A stretch of 57,797 bases of DNA from JBGTLA01 sp041744375 (GTDB taxonomy: Bacteria > Actinomycetota > Acidimicrobiia > Spongiisociales > ZC4RG35), in contig JBGTLA010000110.1 of assembly GCA_041744375.1 (NCBI GenBank), positions 1-57,797 of the forward strand, given 5' to 3'. Shown here in pieces: positions 16,466 to 23,999 of this stretch (positions within the stretch are counted from its first letter, which is position 1; every line of letters starts with the position of its first letter). The notes beneath the pieces are model-generated. The model searched no databases, had not been told where the DNA came from, and saw only the letters and a program-made list of their open reading frames with translations. A program made the translations under genes and the position numbers.

Positions 16466-17228
16466 CGTCTCCTCGTAGCTCGGCGACCAGCGCCGCCGGA
16501 TCGGCGGCCACCACCAGCGCTTCGCCGACCAGCACCGCGTCGTAACCGGCGGCGGCCATGCGGGCAGAGTCGAGCCCCGTGAAGATCCCGGACTCGGCCA
16601 CCGTCACTGCGGCCCCGACGACGAGCGGGGCAATTCGCTCCGCAGTCGCCAGGTCGACGGAGAAGTCGGCTAGATCGCGATTGTTGACTCCGATCATGCG
16701 GGCGCCGGCCGAAATCGCCCTGTTTGCTTCCTCCTCGGTGTGGACCTCCACCAGAGCGTCGAGGCCGGCCTTGCCGGCTTCGACGATGAGGGCAGACAGC
16801 TCGCCGTCGGCGAGCACGGCGGCGATCAAGAGGACGGCGGAGGCCCCGCCCGCTGCTGCCTCCCACACCTGGAGGGGATCGACCACGAAGTCCTTGCGCA
16901 AGACGGGCACCGGAACGGCCTCGACCACCGCTTGCAGGTCGGCCATGGACCCCGCGAAGTAATCAGGCTCGGTCAGCACGGAGATGGCAGCAGCGCCGCC
17001 GGTGGCGTAGGCGCCGGCCTGTGCCACCGGATCCAGGTGCAGGAACAGGTCACCGCGCGAGGGAGAGCGACGCTTCACCTCGGCCACCACCGACAGCCCG
17101 TCGGCCCTCAGGGCCTCGGCCATCGAAGGTGCCGGGGCGACATGGGCCGCAGCCGAGCGGATGGCCTCCGAAGAGCGGTGCAGCTCGGGGAGCCTCGCCC
17201 GGGTGGCGGCCACGATCTCGTCGAGCAT
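16449..17228 (-). CDS. trpC: Indole-3-glycerol phosphate synthase
   Basis: A 259-residue TIM barrel that closes the indole ring. Recognised from VVAEVKRRSPSRGD (catalytic Glu and Lys), VLRKDFVVDPLQV and IGVNNRDLADFSVD. ATG at 17228 is chosen because the conserved MLDEIV start fits the family, although the frame is open for 18 more codons; the ygfZ stop also lies here. The enzyme stands alone and is not fused to TrpF. Confidence 0.96.
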   Translation of the reverse strand: MLDEIVAATRARLPELHRSSEAIRSAAAHVAPAPSMAEALRADGLSVVAEVKRRSPSRGDLFLHLDPVAQAGAYATGGAAAISVLTEPDYFAGSMADLQAVVEAVPVPVLRKDFVVDPLQVWEAAAGGASAVLLIAAVLADGELSALIVEAGKAGLDALVEVHTEEEANRAISAGARMIGVNNRDLADFSVDLATAERIAPLVVGAAVTVAESGIFTGLDSARMAAAGYDAVLVGEALVVAADPAALVAELRGDDDLVF

Positions 17229-18127
17229 CAGCCCACCATCGGCAGGTCGGCCACCACCGCTTCGGCCTCTCCCCCGCCCCAACCAAGCACCACCTCGTCG
17301 CCGGCCGCCACTTCCCTACGCAATAGCGAGAGCCCGATCGGCGCGCGCAGGGCCAAAGACTCGCTGGGCGACGTGAAGGTGCCCACGGGCTTACCGCCGG
17401 AGGTCACTTCGGCTCCCGGAGGCGGGAGCACATTGGTGGTGAGCATGAGACCACGCAGGCTGCGATTGACATGCCCGCGACTGTCGATGCGGGCCACCAA
17501 TTCCTGCCCGAGAAAGCAACCCTTGGTGAAGTCGACCGCCTGGGGCACCAGTCCCGTCTCGTGGGGGATGGTGTTGTCGTCGACGTCCACGCCCATCGAT
17601 GGTTCGCCTGCCTCCACCCGGACGGCGGTCCACGCCAACGCCCCCACCGGTAGCCCACTCGTCACCTCGGTGGTGACGCGACGGCGGTTGCCGGCCAGTG
17701 GAACCCCGGCTACCAGATCGCCGCCCTCTTGCCACCCCTCCATGGCGGGAGACTCCGGCCCGACATCAGTGGTGAGGGTGCGGTCGTCGTGATCGATGGT
17801 GACATCGACCCGGATCCGGTACCGGGCCAGGGTGTCGGCCACCACCTGACCGTAGCCGGCGTCGGTGAGCAGGCCTACTCGGTCGACGTCCCGCAGCACC
17901 CACAGCAAGGCCGCCAGCTTGCCCTTCGGTCCCAACAGGAACGAGCGCCGCACCTCCCCCGGCTGCATGGCGGCGATGTTCTGGGACAACAACCCTTCGA
18001 GGAAGGTCACGCCGTCGGTGCCGCCGAACCAAACCAGGTCCCACAGTCCACTCACCGAGCCGTGGCCCGTTCGAGCGGCTTCGTACTCGGCGGTCACGTC
18101 GCCGTACGACGGCGGCGGGCCGCTCAC
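17228..18127 (-). CDS. ygfZ: Folate-binding protein YgfZ (Fe-S cluster maintenance)
   Basis: A 299-residue GcvT-like protein that uses tetrahydrofolate and helps maintain Fe-S enzymes. The family signature KGCFLGQEL is present with its Cys. An N-terminal GcvT fold (LWDLVWFGGTDGVTFLEGLL) and a C-terminal barrel domain are visible. GTG at 18127 overlaps the trpE stop by 4 bases. Its position inside the trp operon is unusual; there is no tryptophan step for it, so co-transcription may simply be historical. Confidence 0.92.
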   Translation of the reverse strand: MSGPPPSYGDVTAEYEAARTGHGSVSGLWDLVWFGGTDGVTFLEGLLSQNIAAMQPGEVRRSFLLGPKGKLAALLWVLRDVDRVGLLTDAGYGQVVADTLARYRIRVDVTIDHDDRTLTTDVGPESPAMEGWQEGGDLVAGVPLAGNRRRVTTEVTSGLPVGALAWTAVRVEAGEPSMGVDVDDNTIPHETGLVPQAVDFTKGCFLGQELVARIDSRGHVNRSLRGLMLTTNVLPPPGAEVTSGGKPVGTFTSPSESLALRAPIGLSLLRREVAAGDEVVLGWGGGEAEAVVADLPMVG

Positions 18128-19584
18128 AGCGCTCGCGCCCGGGCGATGGCCGCCAGGGCGGCGGCGGCCTTGTCCATCGTCTCTTCGTATTCGGCCTCGG
18201 GGTCGGAGTCCGCCACGATCCCGGCTCCGGCCTGGATCCAAGCCGTGTCGCCGGCCGACACGACCGTGCGAAGACAGATAGCGGTGTCGACGTTGCCCGA
18301 GAAGTCGAGATACCCAGCCGCCCCGGCGTAGGGACCGCGCGCCACCGGTTCGAGACGGTCGATTATCTCGATGGCGGCCACCTTGGGGGCGCCGGAAACG
18401 GTGCCATGGGGAAAGGTGGCCCGCAGCACGTCGACCGGCCCCACCCCGGAACGGACCCGACCCGACACTCCCGACACGATGTGCATCACGTGCGAGTACC
18501 GCTCGATGACCATGAGCTCGTCGACGCTGACCGACCCATAGTCACACACCCGACCCAGGTCGTTGCGGGCGAGGTCTATCAACATGACGTGCTCGGCACG
18601 TTCTTTGGGATCGGCGAGCAACTCCTTGGCGAGCTCGGCGTCCTCGTCGGCGCTGGCCCCTCTCCGCCGGGTACCGGCGATCGGGCGGGAATAGGCGACC
18701 CCGTCACGAACTCTCGTCATGAGCTCGGGTGACGACCCGGCCACGGCCACCTCGGGGTGACGCACGAAGAACAGAAAGGGCGACGGGTTCACGAGCCGCA
18801 GGGCGCGGTAGACGTCGAAGGCGTCTCGGGGAGCGGCCGTGGCAAGGCGCTGCGAGAGCACCACCTGGAAGGCGTCGCCGGCGCGAATCGCTTCTTTGGT
18901 CTCGACCACGGCCGCCACGAACTCCTGGCGAGTGAAGGTGGAGACCCAATCGGGGACGGGAGGCTCGCTCCCCACCGGGGTGGGGGTGTAGGCCGACCCG
19001 GCCCCGAGACGTCGAGTGGCGGCCTTCAGGTCGACTACCGCATCGTCGTACGTCCGGTCGCCGTCGGTGAAGACGTTGCGAACGAGGGTGATGGTTTGGT
19101 CGACCCGATCGAAGGCGGCCAGCGATCCCACGAACTGCCACACCATCTCGGGGAGGCTGCGGTCGTCGGGGGGGCGATGGGGCAGGTGCTCTACGTAGCG
19201 GACAGCATCGAAGGACAGGTAGCCGACGGCACCCGAGTGCAGCGGTGGCAGGCCGGGGATGTCGGGCACCCGGTGACGGGTGACCAGGTCCTCGAGTACG
19301 GTCAATGGGTCGCCGTCGACCAGTTCGGGGCCATCTCCCTCCAGAGAGCATCGCCCCTCACGAGAGACGAGCGTGAAGGCCGGATCCCACCCCACGAACG
19401 ACCACCGGCCCCAGTTCTCGCCCCCTTCCACCGATTCCAACAGAAACCCGGGCTCCGAACCGACCAGCTTGTCGAATGCCGACACCGGAGTCTCCCGATC
19501 CGCGACGACAGTGGTCGTCACCGGCACGACCGAATAGTCGCGTTGGAGCCGTTCGAACTCTTCTCGTGTGGGCCGCGTCTCCAT
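18124..19584 (-). CDS. trpE: Anthranilate synthase component I
   Basis: A 486-residue chorismate-using enzyme. Recognised from SPELMTRV, RPIAGTRRRG, LIDLARNDLGRVC, FPHGTVSGAPKV and YAGAAGYLDFSGN. LLESVEGGENWGRWSF near the N-terminus is the region that carries tryptophan feedback sensitivity in the family. ATG at 19584 is preferred; an in-frame ATG at 19653 would put coding sequence in the hairpin. The glutamine amidotransferase partner (TrpG) is not in the window. Confidence 0.95.
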   Translation of the reverse strand: METRPTREEFERLQRDYSVVPVTTTVVADRETPVSAFDKLVGSEPGFLLESVEGGENWGRWSFVGWDPAFTLVSREGRCSLEGDGPELVDGDPLTVLEDLVTRHRVPDIPGLPPLHSGAVGYLSFDAVRYVEHLPHRPPDDRSLPEMVWQFVGSLAAFDRVDQTITLVRNVFTDGDRTYDDAVVDLKAATRRLGAGSAYTPTPVGSEPPVPDWVSTFTRQEFVAAVVETKEAIRAGDAFQVVLSQRLATAAPRDAFDVYRALRLVNPSPFLFFVRHPEVAVAGSSPELMTRVRDGVAYSRPIAGTRRRGASADEDAELAKELLADPKERAEHVMLIDLARNDLGRVCDYGSVSVDELMVIERYSHVMHIVSGVSGRVRSGVGPVDVLRATFPHGTVSGAPKVAAIEIIDRLEPVARGPYAGAAGYLDFSGNVDTAICLRTVVSAGDTAWIQAGAGIVADSDPEAEYEETMDKAAAALAAIARARAL

Positions 19585-19624
19585 GTCCCCCGCAGGGTAC
19601 CGGCATCCCGGAACCGCTTCTTCT

Positions 19625-19663
19625 GTGAAGGAAATTGCACCGGGGAGGTGCAATTTCCTTCAC
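19625..19663. repeat. Left bracketing hairpin (17-bp perfect stem)
   Basis: GTGAAGGAAATTGCACC at 19625-19641 pairs perfectly with 19647-19663 around loop GGGGA. It lies between the divergent starts of trpE and the nuclease-like gene. It has no T-run on either side, so it is not a standard terminator. A nearly identical hairpin lies at the other end of that gene. Confidence 0.92.
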
Positions 19664-19704
19664 GGTTATAGATCTGTCGGTGCGGCCGGGCAGGGTAACG
19701 GGGC

Positions 19705-20601
19705 ATGAGATCGCTCGATGCCGAAATCCGAGCACGAGACGAGGCGGTCATGTCCCGAGCTGAGATCCTGGCGGCGGGAGGGACAGACAGGATGATTGCC
19801 TCGCGGGTGGAGAGAGGGATCTGGATTCAAGCCCACGCCGGTGTGTACGTCTGGGGTCCTCAACCGCGCGATTGGCGGCAGAAGCTCGAAGCGGCTGTAG
19901 CCGCCACCAGCCCCCACGGATTGGTGTCCCACCGGGCCGCGTTCGCCTTGTGGGGACTCGAAGGCCTCAACACCAGGCTGGTCGAGATCACGGTCCCGTA
20001 CCGGTGTGCCCACACTCCCCACGGGGTGATCCGACACCGAACGCGCCGCCCGATGCCGCGCCAGATCGTCGCCGGCCTTCCGGTGACGAGCGTCGAACGT
20101 ACCCTGCTCGATTCCGCGGCGGTGGTCCCGTCGATGGTCGTGCGCAAAGGTATCGACTCCGCTCTCCGCCGCCAGATGACGACGGCGCCACGGCTGTGGG
20201 ACATGGCGTCGACCCAGGGAGGCCGTGGCGTGCCCGGATCAGGCCGGTTCAGGACGGCCCTGAATGCGATCACCGAGGTCGGTAATACCGGAAGTCCCGC
20301 CGAAGTGGAGATACTCACCAAGCTCATCGCCGCCGGAGCACCTCGCCCCATCCTCCAATGGGAGGTGCCCACTCCCAGCGGCCGAATCTACCTGATCGAC
20401 TTCGGGTGGCCCGACCGCAACAAAGGAGTGGAGATCGACGGCCTCGACTTCCATGCCGGCGCTGAGAGCCTCGAGCGAGACCTGACGCGTCAGAACGATC
20501 TCATGGACGCTGGAGTCGAGCTTCGCCGGTTCACGGCTCGAGCGGTGCGAAGATCGCCGGACACAGTCGTCGAAGCCATCCGCCGTTTCCTCGCCAGCTG
20601 A
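19705..20601 (+). CDS. AbiEi-N / DUF559-type nuclease-like protein
   Basis: A 298-residue protein. The N-terminal region (about 15-60, SRAEILAAGGTDRMIASRV and GVYVWG) resembles the winged-helix domain of AbiEi-type antitoxins. The middle region TSVERTLLDSAAV is typical of this group. The C-terminal DUF559/VSR-like part keeps the metal and catalytic candidates D232 (YLIDFGW), E243 and D245 (GVEIDG), H250, D259 and R262. ATG at 19705. No AbiEii-type toxin partner adjoins it. The gene is bracketed by near-identical hairpins 41 bases before the start and 8 bases after the stop. These proteins are multicopy orphans in many actinobacteria and their function is not settled. Confidence 0.8.
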   Translation: MRSLDAEIRARDEAVMSRAEILAAGGTDRMIASRVERGIWIQAHAGVYVWGPQPRDWRQKLEAAVAATSPHGLVSHRAAFALWGLEGLNTRLVEITVPYRCAHTPHGVIRHRTRRPMPRQIVAGLPVTSVERTLLDSAAVVPSMVVRKGIDSALRRQMTTAPRLWDMASTQGGRGVPGSGRFRTALNAITEVGNTGSPAEVEILTKLIAAGAPRPILQWEVPTPSGRIYLIDFGWPDRNKGVEIDGLDFHAGAESLERDLTRQNDLMDAGVELRRFTARAVRRSPDTVVEAIRRFLAS

Positions 20602-20609
20602 TCTTCGTT

Positions 20610-20648
20610 GTGAAGGGAATTGCACCGTTACGGTGCAATTCCCTTCAC
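20610..20648. repeat. Right bracketing hairpin (18-bp perfect stem)
   Basis: Arms 20610-20627 (GTGAAGGGAATTGCACCG) and 20631-20648 pair perfectly around TTA. Compared with the left hairpin, one stem position changes from A-T to G-C on both arms, so pairing is conserved. The dfrA stop codon (20645-20647, minus strand) lies inside the outer arm, and the preceding + gene ends 8 bases away. Confidence 0.92.
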
Positions 20649-21112
20649 AGTTGGGTGCGGTGGTACGTGACGAAACTGAACCCGTCCTGGGGCAGGCGGG
20701 CGACCTCTCTCCACTCGGTCCAGCGCACCGGCGGGAAGTGGGTGTCGCCGTCGGGATCCGCCTCGACCTCGGTCAGCTCGAGGACGTCGGCCACCTCGAG
20801 AGCTTGGGCGTAGACTTCGGCCCCGCCCACCACGAAGATCTGGCTGTCGCCTGCGACCGCCAACGCTTTCTCGACCGATGACGCCACCACCACACCTTCG
20901 GCCGACCAGTCGGGATTGCGGGTGACCACCACGGTGCGTCGGCCGGGAAGCGGCCGCCCGATCGATTCGTAGGTGCGTCGGCCCATCACCAGCGTGTGGC
21001 CCATCGTCAGGTCCTTGAAACGGCGCAGATCTCCAGGAAGCCGCCAGGGCAGAGCCCCGTCCACCCCGATGACCCCGTTGCGGGCCACCGCCGCCACGAT
21101 CGTCACGGCCAT
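20645..21112 (-). CDS. dfrA: Dihydrofolate reductase
   Basis: A 155-residue enzyme reducing dihydrofolate to tetrahydrofolate with NADPH. Recognised from IVAAVARNGVIGVDGALPW, the NADPH loop GRRTYESIGRPLPGR and FVVGGAEVYAQAL. ATG at 21112 overlaps the thyA stop by one base (TGATG). It regenerates the folate consumed by ThyA. The last two codons before the stop run into the bracketing hairpin. Confidence 0.95.
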   Translation of the reverse strand: MAVTIVAAVARNGVIGVDGALPWRLPGDLRRFKDLTMGHTLVMGRRTYESIGRPLPGRRTVVVTRNPDWSAEGVVVASSVEKALAVAGDSQIFVVGGAEVYAQALEVADVLELTEVEADPDGDTHFPPVRWTEWREVARLPQDGFSFVTYHRTQL

Positions 21113-21906
21113 CAGACCGCGATCGGGGCGCGAATGGCGGGATAAGGGTCGTAACCGATGATCTCGACGTCGTCGAGGTCGAACTCGTCGAGCGCCATCC
21201 CCCCCGGTCTGAGGCGCAGCGTGGGCAGAGGTCGCGGCTCTCTCTCCAACTGGAGGCGGGCCTGGTCGACGTGGTTGCGGTAGAGGTGGGCGTCGCCCAA
21301 CGTGTGCACGAAGGTGCCCGGCTCGAGCCCGGTGACCTGAGCGACCATGTGGGTGAGAAGGGCGTATGAGGCGATGTTGAAGGGGATCCCCAAGAAGACG
21401 TCCGCCGACCGCTGGTACAGCTGGCACGACAGTTTCCCACCGGCGACGTAGAACTGGAAAAGGGTGTGGCACGGCGGTAATGCCATGTCGTCGACATCGG
21501 CCACGTTCCACGCCGAAACGATGTGGCGACGCGAGTCGGGGTTGGTGCGGATCGACTCCACCACCCGGGCGATCTGGTCGACATGATCGCCGTCTGGTGT
21601 GGGCCACGACCGCCACTGGTACCCGTACACGGGACCGAGCTCGCCCGTCTCGTCGGCCCATTCGTCCCAGATGGTGACTCCCCGATCTTGCAGCCACCGC
21701 ACATTCGTGGACCCGCGCAGGAACCAGAACAGCTCAGCGATCACCGACCGGACATGGATCTTCTTGGTGGTGACCAGTGGAAAGCCATCACTGAGCGGGA
21801 ACCGCATCTGATGACCGAACACCGACAAGGTGCCGGTACCGGTGCGGTCCGCCTTCTCCACTCCTTCGTCGAGGATTCGGGTCAACAGATCGTGATACTG
21901 GCGCAC
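21112..21906 (-). CDS. thyA: Thymidylate synthase
   Basis: A 264-residue enzyme methylating dUMP to dTMP. The catalytic Cys lies in ALPPCHTLFQFYV. Other signatures are WFLRGSTNVRWLQ, GPVYGYQWR, SRRHIVSAWN and the C-terminal APIAV. The GTG start at 21906 follows a -10 box by 6 bases. Together with dfrA it forms a folate pair. Confidence 0.97.
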   Translation of the reverse strand: MRQYHDLLTRILDEGVEKADRTGTGTLSVFGHQMRFPLSDGFPLVTTKKIHVRSVIAELFWFLRGSTNVRWLQDRGVTIWDEWADETGELGPVYGYQWRSWPTPDGDHVDQIARVVESIRTNPDSRRHIVSAWNVADVDDMALPPCHTLFQFYVAGGKLSCQLYQRSADVFLGIPFNIASYALLTHMVAQVTGLEPGTFVHTLGDAHLYRNHVDQARLQLEREPRPLPTLRLRPGGMALDEFDLDDVEIIGYDPYPAIRAPIAV

Positions 21907-21912
21907 CCTGTC

Positions 21913-21918
21913 ATCGTA
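21913..21918 (-). promoter_or_regulatory. -10 box for leaderless thyA transcript
   Basis: TACGAT (TAnnnT) on the minus strand ends 6 bases before the thyA GTG, so transcription would begin at the start codon itself. No ribosome site precedes the gene, which fits. The -35 region is not clear. Confidence 0.45.
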
Positions 21919-21942
21919 GAGGCCACGATCGTTCGGCCCGCG

Positions 21943-22743
21943 TCACACTTCGGCGAGCGGGGCGAGGAAAGGGATGTCGAAGAACAGACGCGACACCGAC
22001 GCCGACCAGTCGGTGAGAGTGCCGGTGAGCATCACCACCCCGAAGGCGGCGAGGGCCAGGCCGGAGACGATGTTGATGGGCCGAAGCCAGCGCCGAAGCC
22101 GGTTGAACACGTTCATGAGGCCCAGACCGGCGACGAGGAACGGGATGCCCAACCCCATCGAATAGGCCACCAGCAAACTGACCCCCCGTCCCAGCGTCTC
22201 TTGGGTGGACGCGCTCGCCAGGATCACCGCCAGGATGGGGCCGACACACGGGGTCCACCCGAAGGCGAAGGCCATCCCCATCACCGGGGGGGCGAAGCTC
22301 CCCAGTCGCGATGGCCGCACGTCGATCCGCCGCTCCCGGCTCAACGCCGCCAACGGGCCCCGGTTGGTGATGGCCATGGCGACGATGAGGAGGCCGAACA
22401 CCACGATGACCCAACCTGCGATTCGCGTCAGCTCGGGGAGGTTGCGTGTGATCAGGCGGGAGAGGCCGGTGGCGGTCGCCCCGAAGGCGACGAAGACGAC
22501 AGTGAAACCGGCGATGAAGAGCCCGATCGTCCTCAGCATGCGGGCGGTGCCGACTCTGCCGGCGGCGATGTCGGCGGTGGAGTGACCCGAGATCATCGCC
22601 AGGTACCCGGGAAGGAGGGGCAGCACACAGGGCGACACGAACGACATGATCCCGCCGCCGAAGGCAACGAGCATCTGGAGAAGGAAAGCCGACTGGGCGA
22701 GTTCGTTCACTGTGTCTCGAGTAGGGAAGAACCAGTGTGACAC
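21943..22743 (-). CDS. ccdA: CcdA-type thiol-disulfide membrane protein
   Basis: A 266-residue DsbD/CcdA-family protein that carries electrons from thioredoxin across the membrane for cytochrome c maturation or envelope redox control. Six helices are visible. The two family cysteines lie in SFVSPCVLPLLPGY and FGWTPCVGPIL. Start is uncertain: GTG at 22743, or GTG at 22710, which gives a more usual short N-terminus. A soluble thioredoxin-like partner (ResA/CcsX) and ResB are not adjacent. It ends 36 bases before thyA. Confidence 0.88.
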   Translation of the reverse strand: MSHWFFPTRDTVNELAQSAFLLQMLVAFGGGIMSFVSPCVLPLLPGYLAMISGHSTADIAAGRVGTARMLRTIGLFIAGFTVVFVAFGATATGLSRLITRNLPELTRIAGWVIVVFGLLIVAMAITNRGPLAALSRERRIDVRPSRLGSFAPPVMGMAFAFGWTPCVGPILAVILASASTQETLGRGVSLLVAYSMGLGIPFLVAGLGLMNVFNRLRRWLRPINIVSGLALAAFGVVMLTGTLTDWSASVSRLFFDIPFLAPLAEV

Positions 22744-22754
22744 AGGCCGCCACC

Positions 22755-22760
22755 TACCCT
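22755..22760 (+). promoter_or_regulatory. -10 box for leaderless MFS transcript
   Basis: TACCCT fits TAnnnT and ends 7 bases before the GTG at 22768. No ribosome site is present. A GTGACA sequence at 22737-22742 is too close to serve as a standard -35. Confidence 0.35.
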
Positions 22761-22767
22761 GACGCCC

Positions 22768-23994
22768 GTGCCGAGGGTGTCCTATCTGCTACGTCCCTTT
22801 CTTCCCAGGGCACCCCTGACCCGGGCGGACAAGACACTCATTCTGCTGCTGTGGTCGGCCGGGGTCGCCCTCGGATGGTCCCAGGGGCAGGCGTCGACCC
22901 TGTTGCCCTTCATTCGGGCCGACCTGGGTCTGACGGAAGGCGGCATGAGCGGGCTCCTCGCCTTCGCTCGGCTTGCCACATTCGGAGCGGTGCTGGTCGG
23001 GGCGGCGGCGGACCGAATCGGGCGCCGAAGACCTTTGGTGGCATCCCTGGCGCTCATGCTGGTGGGGACGGGTTTGAGTGCCACGATGACCGATCCTTTC
23101 GGCTACGGGATCGCCCAGGCAGTGACGAGAGTGGGAGGGGCGGCGGTGGGGGCCCTGGCGGTCGTGGCCATGGCCGAAGGTGTCACCCGCCCGGTGCGGG
23201 CTTACGCCATCAGCTTCTTCAGCGCCGCCATCAGCCTCGGCGGCGGGCTCTCGATCATCGCTCTCACCCTGGCCGACGCCACCCCCCTCGGATGGCGTCT
23301 GCCACATGGTCTCCCGGTGGTCCTGATACTCATCGTCCCGTTTCTGTGGAGACGGTTGCCCGAGTCGCCGGTCCTCGAGGAGGTGCACATCCCCCTGCCG
23401 TGGACAGACCTGCTCCGCGGGGAACGGGGTCGCCGCTTCGCCCTGGCCTCGGCGGCTGGACTGCTGTCGTCGGCTTTTTCCTCGGTGGGCTTGGCCTTCA
23501 CCACCACCCGCTTGCTCGAAGAGCTCCAATTCTCGTCCGGTCTGGTTGTGCTTATCACTCTGGGCGGGGGGACTTTGGGTGCCCTCGGGTTCTTCGTCGG
23601 AGGACGAATGGCAGACGGATGGGGACGACGCCCCACTTCGATCTTCGCGCTCCTCCTGGCGCTTTCGGGGGGAATCACGCTTTTCGTGGTCACCTCACCG
23701 TGGGCAGCCGGGCTCGCCGCCGCCGCGTCGGGATTCGGGACGTTCGCTTTCGCTCCCGCGGCGGGAGCGCACCGGGCCGAACTCTTCCCCACCTCGCTAC
23801 GGGCGGCCGCCAACACTGCCTCGAACTACCTGGGAACTGTCGGCTCGGCGTTGGGGCTGCTCGCTGGAATCGTCACGATCGACCGGCTCGGCCTCACCAA
23901 CACGATGATCATGCTGGGTGTCGGGGTGGCGATGGCAGCCGCCCTCACCGCTCTGCTTCCCGAGACCCTGGGGGCAGACCTCTCGGACGAGTGA
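22768..23994 (+). CDS. Major facilitator superfamily transporter
   Basis: A 408-residue protein with about twelve membrane helices. The loop 2-3 signature GAAADRIGRRRPL and the related GGRMADGWGRRPT in the second half identify the MFS fold. The substrate cannot be read from the sequence; sugar-phosphate/aromatic-acid porters and drug exporters are both possible. It is divergent from ccdA, with starts 24 bases apart, and convergent with the MATE gene, whose stop lies 5 bases after its own. Confidence 0.9.
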   Translation: MPRVSYLLRPFLPRAPLTRADKTLILLLWSAGVALGWSQGQASTLLPFIRADLGLTEGGMSGLLAFARLATFGAVLVGAAADRIGRRRPLVASLALMLVGTGLSATMTDPFGYGIAQAVTRVGGAAVGALAVVAMAEGVTRPVRAYAISFFSAAISLGGGLSIIALTLADATPLGWRLPHGLPVVLILIVPFLWRRLPESPVLEEVHIPLPWTDLLRGERGRRFALASAAGLLSSAFSSVGLAFTTTRLLEELQFSSGLVVLITLGGGTLGALGFFVGGRMADGWGRRPTSIFALLLALSGGITLFVVTSPWAAGLAAAASGFGTFAFAPAAGAHRAELFPTSLRAAANTASNYLGTVGSALGLLAGIVTIDRLGLTNTMIMLGVGVAMAAALTALLPETLGADLSDE

Positions 23995-23999
23995 TGGCC

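Noticed and set aside
19585..19704. trp attenuator or leader peptide before trpE
   Set aside because: The hairpin at 19625-19663 has no T-run and no Trp-rich leader ORF, and its twin lies after an unrelated gene.
19705..20601. A complete AbiE toxin-antitoxin system
   Set aside because: Only the AbiEi-like N-terminal domain is present; no AbiEii nucleotidyltransferase gene adjoins it, and the C-terminus is DUF559-like.
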